Shown: positions 1-11,928 of the stretch, piece after piece
Layout of the letters: each line of letters opens with the position of its first letter
Numbering within the stretch: position 1 is the stretch's first letter
From: Ephemerocybe angulata
Taxonomy: Eukaryota > Basidiomycota > Agaricomycetes > Agaricales > Psathyrellaceae
NCBI GenBank assembly: GCA_013368325.1
Contig: JAACJK010000007.1
Location: forward strand, 527,565 to 591,564
Reading direction: 5' to 3'
DNA: 64,000 bases
Made by a program: the position numbers and the translations under genes
Notes under the pieces: model-generated
What the model was told of the DNA's origin: nothing
Seen by the model: only the letters and a program-made list of their open reading frames with translations
Databases searched by the model: none

Positions 1-1149
1 GCATATCGTTGATTTACAGGCACGCAGGAAAGAGTAGTGTCTCGACTAAACCTCCTTCTCAACGAGCAAACCCGTGAACCGGAATCGACAAGCTTTCTCG
101 ACGCCCCCCAATTGGCAGACCCAGACATTGCGACGGCGGGACTAACGATATCGACCAGCGCCTGTGCCACTAGGCAGAAGTTTGGAGGTTCTTGGCGAAC
201 ATGGAGGCAGGGGGCCTACACTTGAATATGTTTCTTCGCGTACGTCAGACGACCCCCCGAATGTGCCCTCCTCCCTTTAACGTATCTATCCCAGGGAATC
301 CTAGTTTTCCCCAAGACCCTCAGTCCCGACGATCCTTCCACTCGATCTCTCTCTTCGGATCACCTCATCTCGACCCCGGAATTTCAAGCCTTCCTCGCTG
401 CAAAGCATCCATTCCCGGCGCTGGCCCACCTCCTCCACGCCCTTCTCCTCATTGACCTTACATATGTCGTCACAACGCGCAATCTTGCTGTTGATTCTGT
501 GTGTCGGGAGAGATGCTCCTGGTCAGCCATTCTCTTTCGTAGCCCCTGTACTGTGACTTACGTCTTTCCCTGTCCCTCTCAAGACCTGCAAGGCCCTAGG
601 ATCCGAACGGCCACCCGAGCTCTAGGGAATAGAAGATTCAAGATTCAAAAACATATGTCGTATACCTGAAAGGGAGCTGAGAGAGCATCAGGTTGCCGAG
701 GAGTTTGTTAGCGTGTTGACAGAGGAGCTGGATGCCTCAGCTTTGACTGGCTACCTGAAGACGTGGTACGCCCCTGAAGGTAAGTCTAACTATCTCAGCA
801 GCCGTCTCTCGCTCACCGACGTGCAGATGGCTTCCATCACTTCACGCCGTTCACCCTCATTTTGTTTAGTGAATGCGCCGCGCCTCTTCTTTCCGACCTC
901 GAGCTTTAGAAAAGCGAACCCCTCCACAGCGTACAAACCAGAAGACGTCCAGGGCGACTCGACGTAGGACGGATACCACCTCAGAGAACACCCTTCCGAT
1001 CGTTATGGTGCCATGAGCCCAAAATCACCCTTCGGAGCCGCTTTCTTCAACCGTCCCTGTCCCACCCGGCTTACAATTGCTTCTCCCGCCATCCCTCCAT
1101 TCGTCTGAGAAAGTAGCCCACCCTTCTTCCTTCGTAGAAAGCACGTCTG

Positions 1150-2560
1150 CCCTTCTGCTTTCGGAGTGATTGACCTCCGTATGTCAGTTGGAGGTCTTTC
1201 TACTGTGAGTAATTCCTAAACGTTCGACTTCCGCACACTCTAATTCAGTTCACAATCTATAGGTCGAACCTGCTGAAGATATTCGCTACGTGTTCACCGC
1301 CCACGGTATGGAGGTGCCTTTGAGTCCTGTCTTCTTCGTAAGTTCGCACTTACGACCTCGGGGCACTTATTGATGTTGAACTAGCTGAAATCGCACACTG
1401 AGTTCGACGGGGGTGTAAAGAGCGCCATCGAGGCCGAGTCTCTGACTTCTGTCTGGTCATCGTCACCCTCTCCACCTTGCGAAGTCGCCTCTATTCAGTT
1501 TCTCGAACGTGTCAGTGGAGGATACACCAAACGCAGACTTATCCGTAAGGCGTGTCGGCATCTTGAAAGCTCGAAAATGCACTGTGGTCATGGATCACAA
1601 TAGTCCACCCATCCCGTTTACCTCTGAGGGACACTCTCTGTTGGGTCTCTTGGACGTCGACGGACCCGTTTAAAGTGCGTTAACCTTATTGGCTACATCC
1701 TCTATTGTTATTGAGTGCTCACTCGTTGCAGATGTATTCGTGCGCAGGACGGCGATTATACGCCTCATATCCAATCGGGATGTCTCCGCGACTTCCCAAG
1801 TAACTTCTCCGTCCCCAAGACCGAGTAGGTACCCCTAGACCTCGAACTTCCCTACGGTCGTACTCCTAGCGTCTTCTCTTGTCTCATCGATCGCCTGGTT
1901 TGGAAGAAAACATCTTGGATCTCTACGTCCAGAAGTCTCCGTACCGCAGCGGTGACAACCATTGGTTCCTCGCCGCCACGTCGAATTTTTGTAACCCTTG
2001 GCGCATCGTCTCCGAAGGGATGGGGTCTTTCATGGACGTCCTTTGCGGTGCCCAGTGGTGTGTAGTCGTGCATGCCTCGTCGCCTTTGTCGAAGAAGGAC
2101 CTGGGCTTTGTTTTTCAGCCTGAGTACGACCCATGAACAATTGGTTCGCTCGAAGTAGAGGTTATCCTGTGACGCGAGGAAAGAGACTGTGAGGCTACAA
2201 CCCCCCTCCTTCCTCCTCAATGATTAACGTGACTAACCGATTCCTTGCAGTATCATGCCACCGGGGCCTTTGCAGGCGGCCTCCACGATCGAGCCGACCA
2301 TATGCCGAGGAGGCAACTACTGCACATGTTGCGTCGAACGGTCTACGGACGGATACACGCGCTAATTCGTGGGACCTGTCACTTAACACGCACCTCAATG
2401 CCCCACTGTAATTTATCGGGCTTTTTCATGGCGCACCTGCATGCCCAGCCTCTCTCTGGAACAACATATCTTGAAGGTACGCACCTTTGTTCCTTGCGTT
2501 TAGTCGAAGCTAACCTCCGATTTTCCGTACTCTTCCGAAGACCTCACAACTGTTAATTTG
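1150..2560 (+). pseudogene. JmjC-like domain gene relic
   Basis: Several coding-like exons lie in one orientation. A short exon near 1163-1206, one at about 1261-1338 and one from about 1386 join in phase 0 across GT-AG introns. An exon around 1879-2134 has a stretch reading like the iron-binding strand of JmjC proteins (a segment ending in GMGSFMDVLCGAQW), and about 2251-2330 reads MPPGPLQAASTIEPTICRGG in one frame, resembling the C-terminal half of a JmjC cupin. At both places where JmjC enzymes carry an iron-ligand histidine I see other residues (R and Q). The frame changes several times without good splice sites, so I call it a decayed copy. Known: JmjC-like genes are multicopy in Agaricomycetes. 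Inference: this is a non-catalytic relic. A different cupin-like family is possible. Confidence 0.35.
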
Positions 2561-2931
2561 AAACAAGACTACGCAAGGTATCTTCCTTCCTCTGCATGAT
2601 CGAGTTACCGAACGTGTTGTCCATTGACCCATATAGGCCCTCGCCTTCCTCCAGCTTTGTGTGTCTTTCCTCTGTTGAAGCATTCGTCAAACGTGACCAG
2701 AACACTTTCCCTCAGCCCACGTGGAGGGCAACGACATCCGCAAGTGGACTTCTGTGACAATATCTCGAAGTGCTAGCCTCGCTAACCCCTCTTGCAGGAG
2801 GCGATACGAAGGTTTTCGTTCATGAACCGAACCTAGCATGAGTCATCCTTCAAATTTGTCTGGGCTTCGACGCGGTAACCCTGCTCCTGGTTCGTCCGCA
2901 GTTATCAACGGATCTATCTGTCTTTGCCTAG

Positions 2932-3156
2932 CCTAACGTCCGAGCCCTCTTTCGCCAGCAGCTGTCTTCGATTATCAACTCGAACATGTTCGTCACAAAG
3001 GTCCATGAACGGCTCGCTGCCACTTGCTTCGAACGTTCGAGCTTTAGGGGGGAGGACTGGAAGATCTTTCTGCCTATGGAACCAGCATGCGATGATCCTC
3101 AGCTGAGTACATATTTCTACGCTTTTCTGGGTGTGTTGCCGCTTAATCGTGGTTAA
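2932..3156 (+). other. Open coding-like exon, unknown
   Basis: An uninterrupted 75-codon frame follows a possible acceptor (tttgcctag) and ends in TAA. It encodes a charged, protein-like sequence (for example VTKVHERLAATCFERSSF). It may be the terminal exon of the relic just upstream, since it has the same strand and spacing. I do not recognise the sequence and see no domain. Confidence 0.25.
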
Positions 3157-3608
3157 GTAGGGCTTTCTGACAAGCAGTATATCGCAATAGGAACGAGGAA
3201 AGGCGATGAGCCGTATTTCTCTTCCTTGGAGGCTTGGTCTGCTTACTTCCAGTTTCTCTCTTTATACTTTCACCTTGTTGATTTATTTCTCTTTCAGCGT
3301 AATTATGGAGTATCGCGTCTATATGTTCCCTTTTGCATTCAGACATGCAGTCAACACACAGGTGCCATACTGGCACGTCCCGATGGCCTCCTTTCCGCAA
3401 CTTCGCAGTTTCGCCGAAGTTACACTTTATTTTCGCTATTTTGTGAATATCTTCTCGCTCTTTCACTTCGTTGTTTTCCGCATTCTCAACTTGGTGACTT
3501 GAACGCGAAGGGAGTCACCCTTTCTTCTCCGCCGAACCCCTCTACTGGTAGACGCGTCTCAACTCGTTTTCAGATCTGGCCCCAGCGCAGCAACGCTCCA
3601 GAGGGAAC

Positions 3609-3677
3609 CTTTTTTTTTTTTTTTTTTCCTTTTTTTTTTTTTTTTTTTTTTTTTTTGTTTTTTTTTTCTTTTTTTCC
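3609..3677. repeat. Interrupted poly(T) tract
   Basis: About 65 bases are almost pure T on the plus strand, broken by a few C and G. It lies between decayed coding pieces. It could be the poly(A) tail of a minus-strand retroposed copy, but no recognisable element precedes it on the minus strand. The lysine-rich minus-strand frame through it is an artefact of the tract. Confidence 0.8.
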
Positions 3678-4272
3678 GGCTCCCTTCCCGCTGTCATCTT
3701 TCCAATAGTTCATCGATTGGGGTTCTCCCCGTGGAGTTACGTTACCACCCTCCAAAGTTCACGCTTTTGCGCATTCGCTGCAGCACTTCGTTCGTCTACG
3801 TGTCCCACTTGCATTAGGTTTCGCGCTTCGCCTGCCCCAAAGCCCAATTTTACCTGCCATACAATGTAATCTCTCCCTCGAGGTACTCCCGACGCCAAAG
3901 GTTCGCTCTCTGCTTCTTGCTTGACCTGCTGGTGGACTGAATTTTTGTTGAAGCAGAAATTCTTCAAATTGTCTCCGTGAGATATCGCGTCTTGGTATCG
4001 AGATTTGCGATCTGCCTCATAGCTCGGTGGGAGGCCTTCCTCGTGTTTACATCCCGCTCAAGGCTGACCGGTCGTATACAACTAGGTGGTCGTAACCGTG
4101 CCACGCGCATGTTCGACGAACACGACTTGCAGTAATCGCGAACAGTCGCACCTCTCGATCCCTCCTCAGAGGCACGCTGCGTGATACAGTCCATCCGTTC
4201 GTTGTTCCTGGTACCGTTCTTCCACTTACCTCTGTTATTTTTTGACCTGACTGCCCTTTTCGCTTTCACGTG

Positions 4273-4590
4273 CAGTTTTATGCCTCGACCTTGGTCCCTG
4301 AGGACTATCCAGCACTCGTCGGCTTCGACCTCACGTACGTTTCTCCCCGTGTTTACTTTCGAATACCCGCCCCGCCCCCCCCCCCCCCCCCTCGTATTCA
4401 GGCTGGGAGGTTATTCTTTATCAGGACTGTTTCATCCCGCGCGTTATCCAGCGCTTCAAATGTGAACGCGTCATCACCCAAGTGCGAACTTATCGGAGAT
4501 GTCACGGTTACGCGCGTCTTTGCAAGGTGCCCACCTTCAGTCTCGGCTGGCTTTGTAGCCCTGGGTGAACAGTCTCATTAAGAACCTTGT
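4273..4590 (+). pseudogene. Possible family A exon relic with poly(C)
   Basis: After an acceptor (cacgtgcag) a frame reads with the spacing of exon 3 of the family A genes described at 7.7-17.5 kb: a V-Y-F-R-I-P segment in the place of Y-F-T-V-P-P, then a proline run, then G-R-L-F-F-I-R-T in the place of the G-V-F-L-M-S-G motif. The proline run comes from a homopolymer of 17 C (4375-4391), an expanded microsatellite that makes the frame unstable. I cannot place the flanking exons. The assignment rests on motif order only and could be chance. Confidence 0.25.
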
Positions 4591-4879
4591 CGACTTCTGA
4601 CATATTATGCGAAAACGAAACTTCTCGTCCTCCAAATTCAGCACGTCTTTGAGCTAACTGCGCTCCTTCCCCCTCTCACCTGCAGATACATACCCTCAGC
4701 AGTCAATCTTTGGCCTGAGTCGCTTCAACTCTTTTCACTGGCGTCTGATCACTCCATGCAACCTACAGTTCTCATTCACGTACGTACTTCCTATCCTGAT
4801 TTTTTCCATATCGTATCCCTTATTTCGGGACGAGACGGGGCGAGATTCCTTCGTGTTTGCGCAACTTTTATTGTTGTGC

Positions 4880-5450
4880 TGATTCACCTATATTATTAAA
4901 TAATTTAGATGTGGACGCGTCACCACCTCGAATGAGGAATCATCAGCCATCTCACGCCTGCTGGGGCTCCCGCAAGGCGTGGTCTTCAGTCTCGCAAGGC
5001 TTTCTCGTCACCTTGAATTGTTCTCAGTGTCGTCGAACTTTTATGCAGTATGTTAAACCGGTATTTTTCGTTTCTAATATCGGACTTTTCTCAAGCTTAC
5101 TGCGCTTTGCTGCTCTCCCACTTGTAGGATCGTTTCCTGAAAAGCTATACATCGACTCGATTCGCTTTAAGCCACCGTCAACCAGGACGGTTGCTTTCGC
5201 GCAAGCTGTAAAAAATCAATTGCGTGCGTGTTTCCTAGCCTTCATTCAAGATGAGATGAGGAAGGATTTTCCTTCGAGTTTGCGCAGCTTCAATTGATGC
5301 ACTAATTCACCCATGTTATTAAACAGCTCAGGCGTGGATGCGTCATCGCCTCAAATGGACTTTTACCAACTACCTTGCGACTGCCCGCACTCCCGGAAGA
5401 TGCGTTCAATCTCGCTAAGCTTTCTTGTCGCTGAGGTACCGTCTCGTAAC
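4880..5450. repeat. Diverged tandem repeat of a coding-like segment
   Basis: Two related segments, about 4880-5030 and 5300-5450, share the pattern 'gatgtggacgcgtcaccacc' / 'ggcgtggatgcgtcatcgcc' followed by similar spacing to a leader reading SFLV or GFLV. A third trace occurs at about 4458-4480. They look like old tandem duplicates of one exon, now out of frame. No function can be assigned. Confidence 0.4.
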
Positions 5451-7717
5451 TTGAATAAGTTATCTTACGAAATAAAGACGGTTTCACACCAGCCAGCCTT
5501 GACATCGGGAACACCAGCTTGTTACGCCTGGAGTTAGCGAGCAGGTTCGTGGACGTTCTCTTGCCTTCATACTTTCCTTAACTAACGAAGTAACGAAACG
5601 GCAGCGATGCACACAGCCGGTAACGCATGGGTTTCGAGTGGGCGTTAGCAGCAGCAACCTGTCGCATGCGACACGTCATCATCCGCGTCCGCCAGTTTCC
5701 GGTCACTCAGTGGTCCGTCGCACCTAGCGATGTCTTTACACTCCCAATAAAATCCATAAATTGTCAATCCCGAGCTTATCATCCTGGCCTCCATGATAAC
5801 GACTACCCCTGGCGGAAAGTTGCTGCCATCTGCTCTAAGTACCGTTTCCTCCATCTGATGCCCGTTTTCTGCCTGACGTGGCCAACCCTAGACGACTCTG
5901 CAGAGCGATCGGGTCCGTGTAGACTCTCCTTTGTCTCGTGTTCCTTGGTCCGTACCTTGGATGCAATCAGTCCTTCCTCCTCCCCTTTGGCTTCTTGCAC
6001 AGTACGCCGGAGAGCCTTTCGCGTCACTATCACAGTTAACATGCGTCCCTCCACCTCACTTCGTGCGCGTAGAGCTTCTCCAGCACCATGGGTTCAATTT
6101 TACGATGACTGACTTTCGTTCTAGGTCTACGAGAGCGTCCTTAGTACTAGGGTAAACGTAACCAACGTAGGCAGAAGGGGCCGCAACGCGACTTCTCTAA
6201 GCAACACAGGTGGAGTTTTACATCCTCGACAAGCAAAAAGACCTGACATTCCTACTCTCAGGTCCTACCACCTCGTGTTCAATCGAGAAAGACCGCTCCG
6301 TTTGTGATATACTGCATTGGCAGGATCAGGCGACGACACGTCATCACCATCCTGCTGTATCTCCGCCACAAATGTTCAATACTCTGGACCAAATCCTAAC
6401 TTTCTCGCTGGCTTGTCCGTTTGACGCAATGCCTTCGATTCCGTCCTAGTCCACACTTCAGCTTTACTTCTCTAAATGGAAGCGGGTAAATGTATTTGAC
6501 TGATAGCCTGCCAGTTCCAGTTTCGCCCTGTCGTGCGCCCTGTTTCTGCTGGTTCACTCGACGCCTCCTGCTAGCCTTTCTGGAGGCACAACACCCAGGA
6601 CATTGACGAATTCACGATCGGAACTCTCTCTTCCCATCTAGCGACGTCTCCTTGTTGCCACATCACCAGCCATGCGCATCGTACCGCTACACGCTCGCAT
6701 TCCCCTCCCCTTTCCGCATTGTTGAACACGTCCTTAGGGGTTGCGAATTTTTGCTCTGCACCGTTTGACACGTCAACACCTTCGTTCAGGGCAACAGATG
6801 TTCCGCGTTTGCACTCCTGTACGGACTTTACGGAAGTCCGCACGGCCCCGCTTTTAATCACAAAATGTGGCTGCCTCGCTCTTGAGACGTGCGGCACGCC
6901 CCGTAAGCTTTGTTGGCGAGCTATACCCAAGCCTGCATGTCGTGCTCAACGCCCAGCCGGCCCTGACCTTTGGCGAACCGGAAAATCGCCTCATATCATC
7001 TATCCGAAACCCCTCTTCATCGACGTTAAAGGCGTCTCCTTCTCTTCCCAATTGATTATATGCTTAGCTGATCTCTGGAGATCCCATAGCCGGCTGTGAC
7101 CCTCAAAGTACAAACCATGCAACTCGAGGGCCGCTTTAATGACTGGCGATTGAACTCGCTCCGAACATTGAGCGCGGTGTTCCTCTAATTTTGGAATCCC
7201 ATACCTGACGATATCTTGAGCAGTTTTGGACACTGCGCCACGCGAGCAACATGTCGCACCCAGGCAAATACTCCACGATGGTCATTTAAACGTCGCGACC
7301 CAACATTTACCTCTGTACTTTTTCCTGCTTGAGGTACGAGGATGACTTTCTTGTTTCCCACCCGTCTCACCGGCCCTTTGTCACCTCAGATCGCAGCCCT
7401 CGACCCTTGTGTGGAATAGACCCCATGTCGTAGCAGAGGCAGTAAAGCCACACCGCGGTGTAAGCTTATCAGAAACTCCAGTAATATTTCGCAGTTCCGG
7501 TCTCTGATACGCGTTTGCTATCCTCCAGTCGTGAAAATGCGAAGGTTTACTCCCCTGACGGCACTGGCTCTTCTTCCAAAGCATGGCGCAGCGAATGTTT
7601 GTCCACACTGCTTCTCCGGTGAGAGTCCCATTCCTCGCGCTGTCGTTTCCCTCGTTTCTCATTTATAACAGGTCGTGTTCATGAACATACTTTAGGCAGA
7701 CGTCGAGCGCATAAAGA
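5451..7717. other. Decayed region, no gene model
   Basis: Short open frames occur on both strands, some protein-like (a minus-strand stretch at 7003-7233 containing LELHGLYFEGHSRLWDLQ), and scattered consensus splice sites are visible. I could not chain exons with matching phases. It probably holds remnants of the paralogous families that are intact further right, but I cannot support a specific annotation. Confidence 0.4.
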
Positions 7718-8999
7718 TTACATGCATAGAAGATGAAGTATCACAAACTGTATGCCGAAGCTTAGCAGAGGAGGGTTAGGGCTGTCTTCAGCTTCATCGA
7801 CGGCAGCCGTGTAACCGACAGTTACTAAGGCCGAGGTAGGAAGTTCCTCTGTGAACAATGGGAGTCGAAGAATATCTTCCCACAAAGCCCCTCCCTCCTT
7901 GGCGAACGATATCCTCGGGTCGGTAGCGTCAAATACGGGTACTAGCCCTTGATGTCAGCTCGCTGCGTGAAGCTTAAGATGAGGTGTGTTACTCACTCTC
8001 TGTCTCGAAACGTAGCGCAACCGGAAAGTCGAGGCTATTGACGTATGCGCCCGCCCTTGTATCATCGTATGGGGTTAGATGAAAGGGTTGCGGCCCTTTT
8101 GTCATGGACCTCAAAGGGAGTGGCCCTCCCACGTTCACGGCTGGTGCAAGGTCAGGCCCAGATTCCGGTGCCATTGCGTTGTTGAACGCGACTACATGCT
8201 GAGGATCTATCGATAATGTGTGAGTGGCTTATCAGCTCCGACGTATAGAACACCGTCTCACCTTTCCGCCTCGTTATAAAAGTGATACAGGCATTGTCGA
8301 ATTCGTAGGCGACCGACGATTGCCCAAGGGACGCTCCTATATACGCGATCGACTGCTGAAACTCCCCGAAAAAGGGACGGACGCTGAGTCGTCGGTCGGT
8401 CCTTATCTTGCCGGAGGAAGAGGGCGGGGATGTGTACCCTTCACCACGGATGTGGGATTCTGCTACCGAGCCAGTCATGAGGAAGCAGGCAATTTTGGGA
8501 TCGCCGTTCTTCCGGAGTACTCGAAGGCTGGGAGGTATAACCGGGTACGTTCCAACTTCGCTTTCGAGTGCCTGCACTAACCCGTGTGGCGCACGAGCTG
8601 CGTTGACGATAGACTCGAACGCAGTCAAGTTCAAGACTTGGTGAAGCCTCCTACAATGCAAAAGCGTGAGTGTCGTGTCTAGACACGGCCTCTTCGACTG
8701 CAGAACGTACTCAGCTGCCCAAAAGGTCTGTGGAGACTCCATAAGGGTGTCCCGAATGACGGTGGATGACACTCCGGCGCTTTCAGGACCGTCGTACCAT
8801 TGCCCGAAGGGCAAGAGTTCAACGCCGCTAAAGGATGACCTACGTTAGACAAAATATTCATTGCGCTTGAAATTTAACCGCACCTGACATCGGCCAGACG
8901 TTGGGCTGGGTTCAAGCTCCACTCCTCCGGGCGCTTGTGAGACATTCCACGCATGCCCTTCTGCAACAGGCTATACGGTACACGGTAATAATAAGGCAT
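7718..8999 (-). CDS. Family A protein 1 (unknown function)
   Basis: Five exons on the minus strand: 8999-8884, 8827-8687, 8650-8262, 8206-7997 and 7941-7718. Introns are 36-59 nt, GT-AG, phases 2-2-1-1, giving about 359 residues with no internal stop. The start ATG is preceded by CCCACCATC. It shares with the genes at 11.9-13.1 and 16.3-17.5 kb a core exon (motifs ACFLMTGS, then DRRLSV..F.GEFQQSIAYIGA) and a last exon with PVFDA, then LP....LP..ALVTVGYTA and a near-terminal IQFVILH. I recognise no known domain, signal peptide or membrane segment. Conservation of frame, exon order and phases across paralogues supports a functional protein. It lies tail-out from the minus-strand family B gene at 10.8-11.6 kb. 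Exon boundaries are inferred by eye; the 36-nt second intron is the weakest. Confidence 0.7.
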
Positions 9000-9936
9000 G
9001 ATGGTGGGAATTAGTTCGCTATGAGGTGTCAGAGGAGTCCAGTTATAAGCCTTTCGTCCTGCCCCAGGCCTGATATTTGTCGTTCCCGATGAATTTTCAC
9101 GACCCTTGGAGACAATACGTAACACTCCGAGGGTTTAAGCCGTCTGAACAACCACTTCGTTGCATGTCTGTCGAGTTCCCCGAGAATACTTCTGCAAAAG
9201 TTCGAGCTGTGGCGACCCCCGTGTTCCGCCCGTAAGCAGCGCCCCATTTCATAGATCGAGCGACACATTAATTGGGAGAATCAACTGCTGACCTCCTTCG
9301 ACGCGGATGCCGTCCTTCCTCTGTCCTCACCAATCTCGATTGCGTTTCAGTTCCGGTAGCCTGACCGTCCTCATCGGCAGCTCCGTTTTTTTTTTTCCTA
9401 TCCCACATCGCGCTCTTGAGAATCGCAATCCAAAATCGATCATTCGATGGAAGCTGACTTGAATAATGAGCGGTAGCCGCCCGGAACCTACTCAAATAGT
9501 CTATTCGAACGAGAACACAGCAGGTTAGACAGCGGTTCTGCAATACGTCTTATCACACTAAGACCCTAACTCCTTTCGCCGCAGTAGCTTGGAATAATTC
9601 GAACTGTTCTCGCGCGAATCGCCGAGGACCCTTGGAGAGTCAACTTCTCGATCCGGTTGGGATGGGACGAGGATGTTGGGCCTGGAAGAACGCGTATTAC
9701 AGCGTATCCTCTCTCCTTTCCCGCGCACACGTCCTTCGAAGCTAGTGGAACTCCCCTCATTCCAGCTAAAATTCCAGCGTTCCTCATCAACTAAGTGGGT
9801 GACCTCCACACTATCCTATGGAGCCGACTCAGGGATGGGTGCCGGACGAATGGTTAGAAGAGGCGATAATTTGGTTCACTGTACGGTCTTTCCCTTACCA
9901 ATGTGTATTCCACTTCTAACTTAAGAGGTCTCACAG

Positions 9937-10507
9937 TCTCCATCTTACCGGTTCAGCCGAAACATATTTAGCCTGAGCCGCAGCGGGGCTAAAGACCAAC
10001 GCACCTTCGTCGATGACTGCTCGTTCTTTTACACGTTCGCCGTCCTGCAAGGTTTTGAGAAAGAATTCCTTCGAGCTATGCTCTCCGTTTGCTTCGCGAG
10101 GTGGCGGTTAAAGGGAGCCTTTTTTTTTCCTAAGCATATGCGGGCCATATCCGTACAGATTATGGAGGTAGATGACTTCAACGCGCTCTTGAGTCCGTTG
10201 ACCGTTGCTGACAGTCTTGGACATTCAACAGAAGATATATCACGACCTTCGATGGGCAGCCCGGTCAAGACGCGATATACCTATCGGCCATTGCGTTCCT
10301 TGGCCTGAACTCTTCTTTCATCACGACGACGTCCTTTGGGAGTACACTCTCGTGAGTCTGAATGTCTTCCTGCTCCTTCCCGTCATTTCGAGCTTTCTGT
10401 TGTCGACTTTCCTTTTCCTTCTCTCATTTCGTTCCGCTCGCGTAAAGCAGCTTCATGTTCTTACCCAAGTATTTACAGAGTCCCCTGCGTTTGGAGTGGC
10501 ATCGTAG
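9937..10507 (+). pseudogene. Family B copy 3, partial or decayed
   Basis: Exon segments at 9937-10203, 10232-10351 and 10448-10507 follow the family B plan. The first carries a hydrophobic core (EKEFLRAMLSVCFAR) at the position of the family's Y-x-F/Y-K core. The second is exactly 40 codons, phase 0 on both sides, and contains VPW...LWEY followed by GTGAGT, matching the middle exons of the genes at 10.8-11.6 and 14.7-15.4 kb. The third starts like the other last exons (L-x-x-L) but stops after 20 codons instead of 65, so the terminal CCCLV signal is missing. The first donor (GTTGCT) is weak. Most likely a truncated copy; a missed intron in the last exon is possible. Confidence 0.45.
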
Positions 10508-10786
10508 ACGTCGCGAGGCCCGGACATCTCGCTTGTCGCATGCCGAAGCTTAGGAGTGTCTGAGTAGAACTTATAGGAAGGGTCATCCAGGCGGTTGCTC
10601 GCGATTTTAGCCACCCCCTCCCCGTTACTTACCTCGGCGCTAAAGTCGGTGACATATCCCCCTTGAACGTCACAGATATAGAGCGAAGTCCATCCTTGTT
10701 CACCCTCAAAACACGTTACACTTAGGCGATCTCGCGTAAACCGATGCTAATACACAGACCCGGCGTTTAGTTAACAGACGAAATGC

Positions 10787-11597
10787 TTATACCAAGCAGC
10801 AACAGCTTCGTTCGAAATGGTCAACGTCACTGACTTTGCATAAGCAGGGCACTGGCTTCGACAATCCTTCCTCCCACTGTCGTGTACACTCGAAAAAGTG
10901 GCTGCGAGCTGCGAAAGATCTAGCCTCGGACATCTTTGTTACCAGCCACCGTTTATCGTGGCTGAGCTGCTGCAATTCTCGCTAAGAGTTTCCGCATCGT
11001 TAGCATTCAGTCACGCGTGGACGAATAAAGACGATGAAAGCAAGGAACATAATACTCACGTATCTCTCTTTATGCCAGACAAGGTTGAAATCTCTTCTCC
11101 AAGGGACTCGAACTCGGTCGGGAGGCAGCGTTGTGTACGACGTCCCATTCGCCCCTTCCCGTGTATAGCTCTTGAGCTACTTATGCATGGAAGAGTTAGT
11201 TTTCGGTAGCTCTCTGTGTTGACAAAATTCCACTGACCTTCTCTATATTACCTCTCTTTCGAAAGAAAGGTACCTTCTCCCAGATGCCGAAGACTTCTCC
11301 ATAATAGTACCAGAAAACCGGTTCCTGGTTAGGTTGAAGGGTGCGAACGCGTACCAAAGTCGCAATGAACCAGTGAGCCAACCCGTAAAGCTGCGCCTTG
11401 AATTCGTAAACGGGGATGACCTTTGTCGTGAAAGGAGGTAGAGATCCTGCCAGAGCTTTGGCACGAGCCACTAAAGCTTGATCGTGCTCGTCTACTGTCA
11501 CGTCTCCGGTCAGGAATATCGGCGAGGTGTCTTGAAGGACGAAATGGACACGGGCAACAGTGAGGTATGGCATGTTAACTGGAGGAGGTGAACGCAT
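10787..11597 (-). CDS. Family B protein 1, C-terminal CaaX box CCCLV
   Basis: Three exons on the minus strand: 11597-11238, 11176-11060 and 10981-10787, with introns of 61 and 78 nt, both phase 0, encoding about 223 residues. Its paralogue at 14669-15439 has the same plan, with middle exons of 39 versus 40 codons and last exons of exactly 65 codons including the stop. Shared motifs are A-x-A-x-A-G-x-L-P-P, then V-Y-(E/D)-(F/Y)-K, then F-W...(E)...W-x-x-V-P-F in exon 1, V-P-W...W/L-H-(K/R)-E-R-(Y/M) in exon 2, and a C-terminal C-L-C-K...(S)-CCCLV. The end fits a CaaX box (C-C-L-V) with an extra upstream cysteine, as in farnesylated or geranylgeranylated and palmitoylated proteins, so membrane attachment is inferred. 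No known domain recognised. It is divergent from the family A gene starting at 11929. Confidence 0.7.
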
Positions 11598-11928
11598 CGT
11601 TGACGGTTTATATTCACCGACCTTTCCGATGTCAATCCCCTTCGCCGGTTGTGTCGAACTCCGCTCTCGTCAGTGCCTTCTTGCTGCCGGATAACGTGGA
11701 CAACTCTTCGGAGTAACCTACGTCCTATTTACCTCTGCCGCCGGAACTGTGATTAGGCTTTATCGTCTCTCCTCGATCAACTTCTATCGTACGCCCTTGT
11801 CACTAAAGTAGCGTGACGTCGACGAGCGAAGGTCTTGGGTCGGCTTCGACACCTCCCAATCTTCAACCTTCCCTCCCCCTCCCTCTTGCTCCTGTTGACT
11901 TGACCTCCAGCCCCTCCCCTCAGACGTT
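11598..11928. promoter_or_regulatory. Divergent intergenic region, families B and A
   Basis: 331 bases separate the start codons of the minus-strand family B gene (11597) and the plus-strand family A gene (11929). On the minus strand a TATAAA-like string (aatataaaccg) lies just upstream of the B start. On the plus side a pyrimidine-rich stretch (11863-11925, mostly C and T) precedes the A start, as often seen around fungal transcription starts. A shared bidirectional promoter is inferred; no operator-like repeat is visible. Confidence 0.4.

Noticed and set aside
3570..3755. Lysine-rich minus-strand frame
   Set aside because: Translation of the poly(T) tract.
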